Shown: positions 9,228 to 18,793, numbered from the stretch's first letter. The stretch: 64,000 bases of DNA from Sphingomonas sp. BK580 (GCF_014194975.1 NZ_JACIAY010000011.1:99409-163408), one strand, 5' to 3'. Made by a program: numbers and translations. The notes: generated from the letters alone by a model not told the origin.

Positions 9228-10244
9228 TCACAGCACGCAGCAGTTGCGCTTGCGCCAGACGAGGTAGCCCATGTCCTCGCCCTTCACGGGGAAGGCACGG
9301 CCGGCCTGCGGCGGCATCGTCGAGGCGCCGAGCGGCGAGCACGCCGCCTTGCCGCTGACGGTCGGGATCGGGTTGGTCATCTGGACGCGGTATTGCTGCT
9401 TCTTCAGCACCGGCATCGGGTACTTGTTGCACAGGCCCTTGGAGCCCATCGTCCCCCAGGCGAGGCCCTCGCGGTGGATCTTGAAGGCGAACCGGGCGAG
9501 CGCGAGGCGCGACGCCTGCACGTGACCGACCGAGGCGGCGATGTTGCCGTTGATGGGATACATCGGCCCCTGACAGCCGGCGCACCAGAAGGTCGCATCG
9601 AGCGGCAGCTTGGCGGTCGCAGCTATGCAGTCGCCCGCGCACGCCGCCTGCGCGATCGGCGAGGAGAAGAGCACGGCTTCCGGATTGATGAGGGCGGTGA
9701 GCGAGTCATCCTGCCAGAGCGGGTCGACCTCCGTCATGTAGGCGATGTCGAACGACGACTGCTCGAAGCACGCGAAATCGGCGAGGATCTCCATCCAGTA
9801 GAGCAGGGGGTAGACGTACCAGTGGACGTGCCACTTGGACGTGTTCTGCCCATTGCCGCCCTTCTGCGACGGGCCGGAGAGCTGGCCTTGGCCGATGTCG
9901 AAGCCGGGCGAGATCTTGGTGCCGCCCAGGTTCACGAAGCACCACGGCTTGGTGGAGACGTCGGCTAGACGCACAGGCTCCCAGAAGCCCGCCGCGATGC
10001 CGATCCGCGGCACAGGCGAGCCGCAGGCGCAGACCGGCAGGTTGGGGTTGTCGGTGTCAGGCCGGTTGCTCGGCCAGATCTTCAGCCCGCCTACCGAGAG
10101 CGGAAAGAGGCAGGACCAGCAGACGTCCGTGATCGGGTTGACGAACTTGCCGGTACACTTCGACTGCGCCTCCGCGCGCGGGCTCAGCACCGCCGACAGG
10201 GCGAAGGCGAAGAGCGCGAGGGTGAGAAGGCGCAGCGCCTTCAC
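9228..10244 (-). CDS. traU: F-type conjugative transfer protein TraU
   Basis: 338 residues from a GTG with GGAGG nine bases upstream. There is a signal peptide (about 1-26) followed by the Cys-rich periplasmic TraU domain, including CTGKFVNPITDVCW near the mature N-terminus and a C-terminal WRKRNCCVL. TraU is required for DNA transfer more than for pilus formation. The start overlaps the stop of the upstream membrane gene by four bases (GTGA). Confidence 0.9.
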   Translation of the reverse strand: MKALRLLTLALFAFALSAVLSPRAEAQSKCTGKFVNPITDVCWSCLFPLSVGGLKIWPSNRPDTDNPNLPVCACGSPVPRIGIAAGFWEPVRLADVSTKPWCFVNLGGTKISPGFDIGQGQLSGPSQKGGNGQNTSKWHVHWYVYPLLYWMEILADFACFEQSSFDIAYMTEVDPLWQDDSLTALINPEAVLFSSPIAQAACAGDCIAATAKLPLDATFWCAGCQGPMYPINGNIAASVGHVQASRLALARFAFKIHREGLAWGTMGSKGLCNKYPMPVLKKQQYRVQMTNPIPTVSGKAACSPLGASTMPPQAGRAFPVKGEDMGYLVWRKRNCCVL

Positions 10245-10519
10245 GCGACCTCCTCCGACGAGGTGGCGGCGTCGAGGTAGGCGTTGTCGGCACGGTTCTT
10301 CCGGAACACGTAGAGTGTCGTGTGAAGCGCGGTCACTGCGAGGACGGCAGCCACCACGAAGGAGGCGAGCCGACCGAACAGCTGCACCAGCGTGCTGATC
10401 GACAGAACGCCGACCGCGGAAGCCACGCAGAGCACCTGGAAGGTCCGGCGCATGCCGCGAAGCTCGTCCGTCTCCGGCGCCGCCATCGGCGTCTTCATCA
10501 TGTCGAGCCAGAGCGGCAT
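10241..10519 (-). CDS. Two-helix membrane protein between traW and traU, unknown
   Basis: 92 residues with two hydrophobic segments (about 29-47 and 50-70) and soluble ends. The ATG overlaps the traW stop by one base (TGATG), and its own stop overlaps the traU start by four, so it is embedded in the operon and translationally coupled. I do not recognise a family. Its place suggests an accessory inner-membrane part of this plasmid lineage's transfer apparatus. Confidence 0.7.
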   Translation of the reverse strand: MPLWLDMMKTPMAAPETDELRGMRRTFQVLCVASAVGVLSISTLVQLFGRLASFVVAAVLAVTALHTTLYVFRKNRADNAYLDAATSSEEVA

Positions 10520-11157
10520 CAGCTGTTCCCTTTCAGCTTGATCTCGGAGAGTTTCATGACGCGGCCGTCCTGGATGGCGACCGCGGGCGTGTGGCGGATG
10601 CCGAGTTTGCCGGTCAGCCGACCCTCCTGGTCGAAGTAGAAGCGGCGCTGGCGCTGGGTCATCTCGTCGATCGGAGAGCCGTTCACGAGGATGATCTTGG
10701 CTTTGAGATCGCTGTAGTTGGCCGTCGCCCACGCCATCTCGGCGTCGTTGTCACCGTCGATAAAGACGAGCGCCTGGGTGACGGCGGTGAAGTCGAGCGG
10801 GTTCACCGTCTGCCCGCGGCGCGCGATGTAATTGCCCTTCTGATCCTGCACGTCGCGCTCGATCGTGATCGTGGGATCATAGGCCCAGGTCCGCGCTTCC
10901 GACGCCGGCGTGATCCCCGCGACCGGCTTGGGCCGACGCACGCGCGCCTCGGTCCGCTTGGCAAAGGCGGCGTTCATGCGGTCGATCTCGCCTTCGGCCT
11001 GCAGGCGCTGCAGCTTCGCCTCGATCGTCGCCAGCAAGTCGGGCTCCGCGATCGGGAAGGTCTGACCCACGACGCCATGATCGCGCGCGCGCGTCGCCGA
11101 GGTCAGCGATATCGAGAGCAGCGCCACAATGGCGGCGGACTCTAGCGCGCGCTTCAC
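10519..11157 (-). CDS. traW: F-type conjugative transfer protein TraW
   Basis: 212 residues from a GTG that overlaps the stop of the signal-peptidase gene (GTGA); the open frame extends further upstream but out of register with any ribosome-binding site. A signal peptide ends near RA-R at about 23-25. The body has the TraW pattern: periplasmic, with VFIDGDNDAEMAWA and KIILVNGSP, then a thioredoxin-like end (GIRHTPAVA). It works with TrbC in pilus assembly. Confidence 0.88.
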   Translation of the reverse strand: MKRALESAAIVALLSISLTSATRARDHGVVGQTFPIAEPDLLATIEAKLQRLQAEGEIDRMNAAFAKRTEARVRRPKPVAGITPASEARTWAYDPTITIERDVQDQKGNYIARRGQTVNPLDFTAVTQALVFIDGDNDAEMAWATANYSDLKAKIILVNGSPIDEMTQRQRRFYFDQEGRLTGKLGIRHTPAVAIQDGRVMKLSEIKLKGNS

Positions 11158-11702
11158 AGGATCGGCTTTCCGACGCCGACGATCGCGGCGGTGCAGGCGT
11201 AACCGATCGCAGCGTAGCGGCTGTCGAAGCCGTCCTTGTGCGGGCTGCCGACGAAGTAGCAGCCGCGGGGGATGATGCCGGTCGGCCCGGGCACGAGACG
11301 CTCGCCGAACTTGCTGACGGGCTTCATGTGCGCGACGAGCTTGCCCGCGACGATGACGTCGGCACCGCGGTGCTCGACCAGGTCTCCGGGCATGCCGTAG
11401 ACGATCTTGCCGAACATCTGCTTCTTGGCGCCGAAGTGGCGCACAACGAGCGGCGCCTTGGGCGGCACGAAGAACACGTACTCGCCCCGCGCTGGCGTCG
11501 CGGTCTTGTGGATCACGAAGGCCCAGTTGGGCAGCGATTGCGAGGAGTTGATGAGCAGCGCGTGGTTCTCGCGCCAGCTCGCCAGCGCGTTCAACGACAA
11601 CCCGCCTGCCGTGAAGAGCCCGAGCGCCGCCCACAGCCGCTTGCGCGGGCGAAAGCGCTCGCCGGCGACCGGCGCCGGGAGGGCGGCGGCCTTACTGGCC
11701 AC
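11154..11702 (-). CDS. S26 signal peptidase of the TraF (RP4)/TrhF type
   Basis: 182 residues from a GTG overlapping the trbI stop by 11 bases. One N-terminal membrane helix (about 22-42) is followed by the serine motif NSSQSLPNW (probable nucleophile Ser56). The general-base lysine probably lies in FGKIVYGMPGD (Lys99). This is a small Ser/Lys signal peptidase that processes a transfer-system precursor, possibly the pilin or TraF/TraW-type substrates. F itself uses host LepB for pilin, so a dedicated peptidase is a feature of this lineage. Confidence 0.85.
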   Translation of the reverse strand: MASKAAALPAPVAGERFRPRKRLWAALGLFTAGGLSLNALASWRENHALLINSSQSLPNWAFVIHKTATPARGEYVFFVPPKAPLVVRHFGAKKQMFGKIVYGMPGDLVEHRGADVIVAGKLVAHMKPVSKFGERLVPGPTGIIPRGCYFVGSPHKDGFDSRYAAIGYACTAAIVGVGKPIL

Positions 11703-12393
11703 CGGGACCACCGAAGGTCGAGACGCTGGCGCCCTGAGCCGCCATGTCGGGGGCAGGCGCTGCAACGCTCGCGTCCGTCGAGGGCACTGGCCCGAACGGC
11801 GAGCCGGCCGGAACGTTGGTCGGCGTCTGCGCGAGCTCGACCGGGGAGGGGGCTGCGGCTGGCGCGACCTGCGCAACCGGTGCCTGTCCGCGCATCATCG
11901 CGCCCATCTGCGCGGGCGATGCCGCCTGCGGCACCTTGACGCCCGCGGCATAGACCGCCTTGGCGACCTCGGCGGTGATGTCGGGCACGCTCTTGGAGAG
12001 CACCGCCTCACCGACGAGCACCACCTGGCCAGCCGCGCCGCGGCGCTGCAGCTCGCCGTCGAGCGTTGCCATGAAGGTGCGCATCTGCGCCTGGACCTGC
12101 TCGGGCGGGGTTGCACTGCGCGCCTGCGCCTGGACGTACTCGCCGACGATCTTGGAGAGATCCGCCTTGACGATGTGCTGCGGCTTCTCCGCGGTCACCG
12201 CCTTGGTGATCCACATCGCCCAAACCAGCGCGACCAGGAGGGCCGCACCGAGGAGCAGCTGCTGCGCGGTGTAGCCGGCGAAGATGGCACGGCGACGCGC
12301 GGGCGCGATCGTGGCGGAGGCGGGAACGGGGGCGGGGGCCGCGGTGGCAGGCTGGGGCGCGACAGGCGCGCCCATCTCGTTGTTGTCGGTCAT
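11692..12393 (-). CDS. trbI: F-type conjugative transfer protein TrbI
   Basis: 233 residues: a Pro/Ala-rich cytoplasmic N-terminus, a single membrane helix (about 45-64) and a periplasmic domain (about 70-165) with the TrbI pattern, ending in a low-complexity Ala/Pro/Gly tail. TrbI influences pilus outgrowth and retraction. Its ATG overlaps the stop of the preceding membrane gene (ATGA). The tail makes it longer than F TrbI. Confidence 0.8.
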   Translation of the reverse strand: MTDNNEMGAPVAPQPATAAPAPVPASATIAPARRRAIFAGYTAQQLLLGAALLVALVWAMWITKAVTAEKPQHIVKADLSKIVGEYVQAQARSATPPEQVQAQMRTFMATLDGELQRRGAAGQVVLVGEAVLSKSVPDITAEVAKAVYAAGVKVPQAASPAQMGAMMRGQAPVAQVAPAAAPSPVELAQTPTNVPAGSPFGPVPSTDASVAAPAPDMAAQGASVSTFGGPGGQ

Positions 12394-12749
12394 GCGCGCG
12401 GCTCCTTGGCGGCCGGGTCACGCGGGAGGATGGCGTGACGGCGGAAGAAGATGAGCGCGCCCGACACGATCATGTGGACGATGCCGACGGTGATCTTGAA
12501 CTGGTCGACGCGCGCGGGGCCTGCCGCGAGGTAGCGGCTGGTCATGTTCTCGAGGTGGTTCATCATGCCATCGAGCGAGAAGCCGCCCAGCACGAGGAAG
12601 AAGAGGACGAACACGCCCCAGGTCATCAGCAGCGTGGTGGCGAGGAAGCCCGTCATGTGCAGGCCGAAGTAGAGCAGGAAGCCGGCATCGGTGCGCGCGG
12701 CCCGCCGGGGCGGCGAGAGCGGCACGATGCGATCGGGATGCGTTGCCAT
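12390..12749 (-). CDS. Three-helix membrane protein in the tra operon, unknown
   Basis: 119 residues from the ATG at 12749, six bases after the traC stop. There are hydrophobic segments at about 23-43, 45-60 and 88-103 with short loops between. Its stop overlaps the trbI start. I know no named family for it. It may anchor or regulate the TraC ATPase, since it is encoded directly behind it; that is inference from position. Confidence 0.7.
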   Translation of the reverse strand: MATHPDRIVPLSPPRRAARTDAGFLLYFGLHMTGFLATTLLMTWGVFVLFFLVLGGFSLDGMMNHLENMTSRYLAAGPARVDQFKITVGIVHMIVSGALIFFRRHAILPRDPAAKEPRA

Positions 12750-12754
12750 GAGGG

Positions 12755-15334
12755 TCACTCCGCGGCAATCGGGAGCTGGTCGTCGGCGACGTCGCTCCAC
12801 TTCTCGGGGTTGTCGGGATAGGCGACGCGCTCGATCGCCTCTTCCATCGTCAGGCCGTGGCCGAGCAGGTCATGGATGGCCGCAAAGGTGCGCGGCGAGG
12901 ACGAGAAGACGGCCGCGGAATAGGGATCGAGCACGAGGCGGCCGACTGCCATCGACTCCGGCCCCTTGATAAGGACGTCCGAATATTCGACGCCGTTGCG
13001 CTTCAGCGAGCGCATCAGCGCGTCGGTGTAATCGTCCATCTCGAAGCGGTCGTGCTTTTTGAAGTCCGCAATCGTCTCGGCCTTCTGCTGCAGGACGACG
13101 AACCAGTCGCTGTTCTCGAGCGCCGCCTTGGAGCCGTCCGACTTGTAATAGTCGTTGATGCTCTGCGTGGCGGTGACGAGCGAGGCGCCGTACTTGCGGC
13201 AGGTACGCGCATAGGCCTCGATGAAGTCGGCCATGGAGCCGCCCTTGAGCATCTGCCACGCCTCGTCGAGGAGCAGCGCCTTGGGAACCGAGCGATCCTC
13301 GCGGCGCATCGCCTGGCTCGCCATGAACATGATCGCGGTCAGCGCGACCGAGCGCAACTCCTCGCGCGAGGACAGGTCCGACAGCTCGAAGACGGTGAGG
13401 TTGGCCTTGAGCTCGAACGACACGTCGCCGGTGAAGAAGCGCCCGTAGGTGCCCCCGCTCGAGAACGGCCGCATGGCAATCCCGAGATCGGCCGCGACCG
13501 GGTTGCCGGTCTCCGCGAGTGCGGCGATCACATCGTCGATGCAGCCGCCACGCCCCTTCTCGGCCCAGACCTTGTTGATCGCGCCGTCGATCAGACCGCG
13601 CTCGGTGTCGTTGAGCTTGTCGATGTGGCGCGCCATCTGGTTCACGATGCTTTTCAGCATCGCGAAGCAGTCCATGAGGTAGTCCTCGTCCTGACCCGCG
13701 AGATCCGGATCGATCATGGCGAAGGGGTTGATGCAGAAGCCCGACGCCATGGTGAACTCGACGAAGGCACCGCCCTGCAGCTTGGCCGAATGCTCGAACG
13801 AGCGGCCGTCGTCGATCACGACGACCTTCGCGCCGGCACCCACCATGGAGGCGCACAGTTCCTGTAGCGCGACCGACTTGCCCGAGCCCGACTTGCCGCA
13901 CACCGCAACGTTGTGGTTGCCAGCAGCGTTCTCGAACGGTGACCAGAAGAAGGGCTGGCCGCGGCGACCGACCAGCATGAGGTGCGGCTGATGCCCGCCC
14001 AGATACTCGCCCTGCATCGGCATGAGGCTGGCCGCGGTGGTGGTCAGCACCGTGCGCATGCGCTTCATGTTCTTGAGGTCGAACGACAGGCCATTGGCCA
14101 TGGTCATCGGCATGGCGGCGAGCAGGCCCTGGATCTGCAGGTAGCGATCGTCGAGCAGGTCCCAGCCGGCCGCCCGGTACACCGACTTCAGCGTCCGCTC
14201 GTTCGAGTCCCCCTTGCCCTTCGGACTGAAGGAAGTGACCGAGTAGAAGGCCTGCACGAGCTTGCGGCCCTGGCGCAGCTCGTCCTTGACGAATTTCCAC
14301 TCGGCCGACTGGTCCTTCAGCTGCGGCAGCATGCGCGCCGACTTGGAGTCCGCGAGGCTCGTGGTGCGCATGAACTTGCGCCCTGCGCGTTGCCCTTCAG
14401 CCTCCGCGTCGGGGAAGTCGAGGCACAGGTTGGTCGAGACCGGGCAGGGCATGCGCAGCTTGTCGGCGAACATGTCGCCGATGAGCTTGGCCATGTCCCA
14501 TGGCGCCCAGCGCTGCGGCAGGTTGCGCACCGAGAAGGAGCGCACGTCGAACGTGTCGGGGTAGATCTCGCCGATCTCGGGCGCGTCATCGACCGTCTTG
14601 CCGGTCGGCCGAAAGCGCTCGGTGCGCAGCAGGATGCGATCGGGCTCGATCTTCATCTCGAGGTCGTGGCGCACTGCCTGGTCCGCGATCGGATCGAACG
14701 GATTGTAGGTGATCGTGTCGTCACCCGGCGCCGTCGTCGGCGAGGTCAGATCGTCGATCCACGTGATGAGCGCCCTGGGGTCCATCGGGCGCGAGTGGAC
14801 GCCGATCGACTCGAGCGTCGAGGCGAGCCCCTCCATGACCGAGACGATCTCTTCGTTGGAGACGCGGCTCGTCTCCGGCGTCGAGTAGGAGAGCGCGAGG
14901 CGATGGTTGCGCATGTGGAAGGGCGCCGCGGTCGACAGCGAGTTCCACACCCCACCGAGTAGATACTCGGTGCGGTGCTTCGCCATGCGCTCGTAGACGC
15001 CAGCGGCGGAGTAGCGTGGCAAATACCACTTCGCGAGCAGCTCGCTGATGCGCGGGCTCATCCAGCCATGGACCTGCAGCGCGCCCGGTGTCGGGATGCC
15101 CTCGGAGAGAAATTGCGCGAGCATCTCGTGGCTTTGCTCGGTCGCACCCATCATGGGCGTGCATTCGAGCACAAAGCCGCGCGTGCCGCTGTTGTAGAAG
15201 ATCTGCGTCTTAGGATCGTAGCTCCGATACGGCAGCCAGTGAACGAACCGGGGGACCGCGGTGTCGGGACGCCCGCCCTCGGGCTTGGCGCTATCGCCGA
15301 GGATCGTTGCCAGCAGGCCGCTCAGGAAGCTCAT
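12755..15334 (-). CDS. traC: Type IV secretion ATPase TraC
   Basis: 859 residues, the VirB4-type motor of F-type pilus assembly. Walker A is GKSGSGKS at 480-487 and Walker B is LLLDEA at about 687-692, preceded by the VirB4-family N-terminal domain. Length matches TraC of F-type systems. It is cytoplasmic and membrane-associated, energising pilin and substrate handling. The ATG overlaps the traV stop (ATGA). No motif is missing. Confidence 0.95.
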   Translation of the reverse strand: MSFLSGLLATILGDSAKPEGGRPDTAVPRFVHWLPYRSYDPKTQIFYNSGTRGFVLECTPMMGATEQSHEMLAQFLSEGIPTPGALQVHGWMSPRISELLAKWYLPRYSAAGVYERMAKHRTEYLLGGVWNSLSTAAPFHMRNHRLALSYSTPETSRVSNEEIVSVMEGLASTLESIGVHSRPMDPRALITWIDDLTSPTTAPGDDTITYNPFDPIADQAVRHDLEMKIEPDRILLRTERFRPTGKTVDDAPEIGEIYPDTFDVRSFSVRNLPQRWAPWDMAKLIGDMFADKLRMPCPVSTNLCLDFPDAEAEGQRAGRKFMRTTSLADSKSARMLPQLKDQSAEWKFVKDELRQGRKLVQAFYSVTSFSPKGKGDSNERTLKSVYRAAGWDLLDDRYLQIQGLLAAMPMTMANGLSFDLKNMKRMRTVLTTTAASLMPMQGEYLGGHQPHLMLVGRRGQPFFWSPFENAAGNHNVAVCGKSGSGKSVALQELCASMVGAGAKVVVIDDGRSFEHSAKLQGGAFVEFTMASGFCINPFAMIDPDLAGQDEDYLMDCFAMLKSIVNQMARHIDKLNDTERGLIDGAINKVWAEKGRGGCIDDVIAALAETGNPVAADLGIAMRPFSSGGTYGRFFTGDVSFELKANLTVFELSDLSSREELRSVALTAIMFMASQAMRREDRSVPKALLLDEAWQMLKGGSMADFIEAYARTCRKYGASLVTATQSINDYYKSDGSKAALENSDWFVVLQQKAETIADFKKHDRFEMDDYTDALMRSLKRNGVEYSDVLIKGPESMAVGRLVLDPYSAAVFSSSPRTFAAIHDLLGHGLTMEEAIERVAYPDNPEKWSDVADDQLPIAAE

Positions 15335-16380
15335 TGATCCACTCCGGGGAACGAGGGCGCGCGCAGCACCGGGATGACGCCGTTCGCCTTTGCCGCCTCA
15401 CGCGCCTCCGGCTCGGCGCGCGCGAGACCGGCGCGGATGGCCGGGCTGGCGCCGACCGATGCAAGCGCGGTGCGCCCCGCCTGGGTCGCGTGCGTCGGCA
15501 CCGTGATGGCCGACGTTGCCGTTGGCCTCGTCGCAGCGCGAGCAGGCGCGGACGGAGACGGGGTGGCAGGCTTGGTGGTGCCGACCGCCTGTGTCGTGGC
15601 CGTGCGCGCCTGTGGCGCAGTCGCGGCAGGGAGCGGCGTGAGAGTGTTGGCGCGTGCGCTGCTTGGCGCCGCGGGGACGGTGATTGGCGCACGCGGCTGG
15701 CGATAGACCGGCGTCGTTGAGGCCGGCATGCGGCGCGGATTGCGCGCGAGCTGACGGGCGACCTGGTCCTTAATGTCACCGACCGGATCGGCCGGTGCGC
15801 GTGCCGCAGCGACCGCGGCCGCACTCGGCATGTCAGGATCCACGCCTGCCTCCGCGTCGCCGGTCATTGGCGGATCGGCGCGGTCGACCGCTGCGAGGAG
15901 CGTGTCGCCACCTGTGGCGCTCGCGACCTCGGCCGGCGTGGTCGCAACGGCGTTGCTGGCAAGCTCCCGCTGCCATTCGCCGCGTTGGACCACGGCATGG
16001 ATCGCGGTCTGCTCGCGCAGGCGCCCTGCGGCGTCGATCTGCGCCGGGAAGACGATGCGCAGCACGCGCTCCTGGCTGCGCGCCGGCGTGGCCGCGGCCG
16101 ACTGGAAGCCGCCTGCAACGTTGCGGGCCGCGATGCTCTGGTCGCCGCGACCATCCGTCGCTGGTGCGCTGTAGGGGCCTGCCGGCGTAATCATGCGGTC
16201 GCCGTCCTCGCCGGCGATCAGCGCCAGTGCGCGATCGTCGATGGTGGAGCTCGGCGCGCAGATGCCGTCCGGCGCGATGCACGAGAAGTTGCCCTTAATG
16301 TTGCCGCCCAGCGTCGTGCAGCTGGCGAGACCGGTGCCGGCGAGGATGAGCGCGAGCGCTCCGAGCTTGGTAGCCGTCAC
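15331..16380 (-). CDS. traV: Outer-membrane lipoprotein TraV
   Basis: 349 residues from a GTG overlapping the dsbC-like stop by three bases. A lipoprotein signal ends in LASC, with lipidated Cys21, followed by a Cys-containing TraV core (CIAPDGICAPSS at about 34-45). The rest is unusually long and rich in Pro/Ala/Thr; F TraV is only about 170 residues. TraV anchors the TraK-TraB channel to the outer membrane. The long low-complexity tail is a lineage feature and could span periplasm or cell wall. Confidence 0.85.
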   Translation of the reverse strand: MTATKLGALALILAGTGLASCTTLGGNIKGNFSCIAPDGICAPSSTIDDRALALIAGEDGDRMITPAGPYSAPATDGRGDQSIAARNVAGGFQSAAATPARSQERVLRIVFPAQIDAAGRLREQTAIHAVVQRGEWQRELASNAVATTPAEVASATGGDTLLAAVDRADPPMTGDAEAGVDPDMPSAAAVAAARAPADPVGDIKDQVARQLARNPRRMPASTTPVYRQPRAPITVPAAPSSARANTLTPLPAATAPQARTATTQAVGTTKPATPSPSAPARAATRPTATSAITVPTHATQAGRTALASVGASPAIRAGLARAEPEAREAAKANGVIPVLRAPSFPGVDQ

Positions 16381-17261
16381 GACCGTGCTCCCTCGATGAA
16401 GGCAGCGAGCGCCTCCTTGGGCCGGTAACCCTCGATCATCGCGCCGTCGGAGCGGACGATGACGGGCGTGCCGGAGAGACCATGCGCGCGCGCGAACTTC
16501 TCGTTGGCGTCGAGACCAGAGGTGTCGCACGTGCCGTCATTGCGCAGCGGCTCGCCGGCGTAGGCCTGATGCAGCGCTTCCTCGCGGTTCTTGGCGCAGT
16601 AGACCTGATTGGCGAGATCGCGGCTGCCGAGCACCGAGATGGGCCGCTCGACGACGTGCACGTTCATGGTGCGCAGGGTGTTGGAGAGCGCGCGGCAGTA
16701 GCCACAGCGGAAGTCGCTGAAGACGGTGACCGTCTTGCCAGCCGACTTGCCCCACACGATCGCGCCGGTCGCCGGCAGGCTCGTGAGCGAGAGGTGCTGC
16801 GGCGCCGCAGGTGCAGAGGGCGACGCGCCGGCTCCGCGCGTCAGTGGCGCCTCGTCGCTGCTGGCCGCGTTGTTGGCCTTGGCCGCCCCGCCGATGAGCA
16901 TGTCGGGGTTGATCTCGAGGAGGCGAGTTGCGGTGAGGTCCTGCCGCGTCTCCATGTCGTAGACCCGGCCGATCATGAGGTAGCGGCCCGAGCGATCGAC
17001 GTAGAAGAGGTTGCTGCCGGCAGTCACCTCGCAGAGGCCATCGACCACGCCGCAGTGGACCTTGGAAACCTGCGTCTTGGGCAGCCGCGCCTTGAGCAGC
17101 TGGGTAACCGCGACGTTGTCGGCGGGTCTGATCGCGGCATAGGCCTTCATGGCACCCACGCCTGCGACGCCGAAGACGGCCGCGAAGACGGGGATCTGGA
17201 CCATGCTATTGGTGAGAAGCGCGCGGCCGAACCGGCGCGACCAGCTCTTAGTTTCGGACAT
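16377..17261 (-). CDS. DsbC/TrbB-like thiol:disulfide isomerase
   Basis: 294 residues with an N-terminal membrane anchor (about 20-43), a DsbC-type dimerisation-like region and a thioredoxin domain with active site CGYC at 186-189 preceded by FSDFR. It probably forms or reshuffles disulfides in the Cys-rich TraN, TraU and TraH in the periplasm. It lies between the small gene after traB and traV, as in other sphingomonad-type tra operons. Confidence 0.85.
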   Translation of the reverse strand: MSETKSWSRRFGRALLTNSMVQIPVFAAVFGVAGVGAMKAYAAIRPADNVAVTQLLKARLPKTQVSKVHCGVVDGLCEVTAGSNLFYVDRSGRYLMIGRVYDMETRQDLTATRLLEINPDMLIGGAAKANNAASSDEAPLTRGAGASPSAPAAPQHLSLTSLPATGAIVWGKSAGKTVTVFSDFRCGYCRALSNTLRTMNVHVVERPISVLGSRDLANQVYCAKNREEALHQAYAGEPLRNDGTCDTSGLDANEKFARAHGLSGTPVIVRSDGAMIEGYRPKEALAAFIEGARS

Positions 17262-17274
17262 ATGCGTCCTCCAA

Positions 17275-17460
17275 TCAGCGGTGCGTGATTGCGGTAAACA
17301 TGATCAGCCCGACGCCGATGACGACGACTGTCCAGAAAAGAACCGGCGCGATGCGCACCAGGAGAGGCTGGACCTGCCTTTGTTCAACGAAATCACCAAC
17401 CGTGATCTCACCATGCAAAGGAGCTCGCTTAGCCTCCCGCGAGGTTTTAGTTTCGAACAT
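17275..17460 (-). CDS. 61-residue single-helix membrane protein, unknown
   Basis: Starts at the ATG at 17460, overlapping the 3' end of traB by 14 bases. It has a polar N-terminus and one C-terminal hydrophobic helix (about 36-57). It is compactly placed between traB and the dsbC-like gene. No family recognised; its reality is supported by operon packing rather than similarity. Confidence 0.55.
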   Translation of the reverse strand: MFETKTSREAKRAPLHGEITVGDFVEQRQVQPLLVRIAPVLFWTVVVIGVGLIMFTAITHR

Positions 17461-18790
17461 ATACACCCTCCAGGAAGACGATCTCGACGTCGACACCGGT
17501 CGGCATCTCGATGACGGGCTGGTACTGCTCGGCGCGCTCGATCAGGTACTTGGAGACCATGTCGCCGGCCTCACCGATGCCGTTACCGACACCGCCCTGC
17601 GCGATGTCGCCGAGCCCGAGCTGCTGGCGCTTGCCGTTGGCGAGCACGACGTTGCCGGGCTGCAGCGCGATGTTGGTGTTGGCGGCAAAGCCCCGCCCGA
17701 TCCCGCCGACGAGCCCGGCGAGGAAGGCTTGGCTCACCAGCGAGCCCTCGCGACTGACGACGCGCCCACGCACGCCGGTCTTGCCGCCAAAGGCGATGAA
17801 GCCCTTCACCTCGGACTCGGCATAGCGGCCGCCCGGCTGCGGGCAGGTCATCTTCTGAAGCTTGATGTAGACCTTCTCGCTCGACAGCTCGCCGCGCGCG
17901 GCGCCGTTGATGAGGCAGCCCTGGATCTTGGTGGTGAGAAGCTTGCCGTTCTGCAGTACCGAGCGCGCGGGACCGGTGATGCGCAGCACGACCGGCAGCG
18001 GGTCGGTCTGGCTGTTCACGCCCGCCGCGGCGTCGACGCCGACGATCACCTTGGCGGTCGCGAAGCTGTTCGCGGGCAGGTAGTTCGGGCTGTCGGTATA
18101 GACCGTGCTGCCCTTGGCGATCTTGGACGCGGTGCCGCGATCGGTCGAGCTGAACGAGACCATCTTCACCTCGCTCAGGCGAGGCGCGGACAGGTCCGGA
18201 CCGCCAGGCGGCGCGCCGGCGCCGCGGCCGTACACCGCGGCGCTTCCCGGGCCGTACATCGCTTGCGGACCGGCCGGGGCAGGGGGCGGGGCGGCCGCGC
18301 GCTCGTTGACCTGCCGGCGCAGCTGCTCGTTCTCGGCCTGGTACGCCGAGAGCACGCGCTGGCCATCCGCCGTCATCGACTGGTTCTGCGCGCGCATCGC
18401 GTCCAGCTGCTGCGAGAGCTGCGCGACGCGGGCGTTGGTGCCATCGACGCTCTTCAGCTGGTTCTCGGCCGACTGGAAGCGGTTCTCCGAAAGCGCCATC
18501 CACTCCTGCTCGGAGAGGGTCTTGTTGGCCATGTCGCTGACCGAGACCTTCACCTGCTCGGGCTTGTCGGGGTCGACCTTCTTGGCGCTGTCATCACCGC
18601 CGAAGATCCAGAACGACGAGGCGATCAGGCCGACCGCGCCGACCCCGGCGAGGAGCATGCGCTGCTTCTTTCGGGTCTCGGTGTTGCCGTCGAGCTCGGA
18701 GGCGATCGGCGAGACGCCGTCGCCAGCCGCGCTGGCCTCCGGGCCGTCGAGCGGCTTGCGGCTGCGCGAGAAGATGTCCTTCAAGGCCAT
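17447..18790 (-). CDS. traB: F-type conjugative transfer protein TraB
   Basis: 447 residues, the VirB10-like scaffold spanning both membranes. One inner-membrane helix lies at about 46-64, followed by a coiled-coil stretch (about 80-150), a Pro/Gly-rich spacer and a C-terminal beta-rich TrbI/VirB10-like domain (about 195-430). It forms the outer-membrane core with TraK and TraV. It starts three bases after the traK stop. Confidence 0.92.
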   Translation of the reverse strand: MALKDIFSRSRKPLDGPEASAAGDGVSPIASELDGNTETRKKQRMLLAGVGAVGLIASSFWIFGGDDSAKKVDPDKPEQVKVSVSDMANKTLSEQEWMALSENRFQSAENQLKSVDGTNARVAQLSQQLDAMRAQNQSMTADGQRVLSAYQAENEQLRRQVNERAAAPPPAPAGPQAMYGPGSAAVYGRGAGAPPGGPDLSAPRLSEVKMVSFSSTDRGTASKIAKGSTVYTDSPNYLPANSFATAKVIVGVDAAAGVNSQTDPLPVVLRITGPARSVLQNGKLLTTKIQGCLINGAARGELSSEKVYIKLQKMTCPQPGGRYAESEVKGFIAFGGKTGVRGRVVSREGSLVSQAFLAGLVGGIGRGFAANTNIALQPGNVVLANGKRQQLGLGDIAQGGVGNGIGEAGDMVSKYLIERAEQYQPVIEMPTGVDVEIVFLEGVYVRN

Positions 18791-18793
18791 GGC

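Noticed and set aside
12857..13867. 336-codon plus-strand frame opposite traC
   Set aside because: Mirror of traC codons; no recognisable protein.
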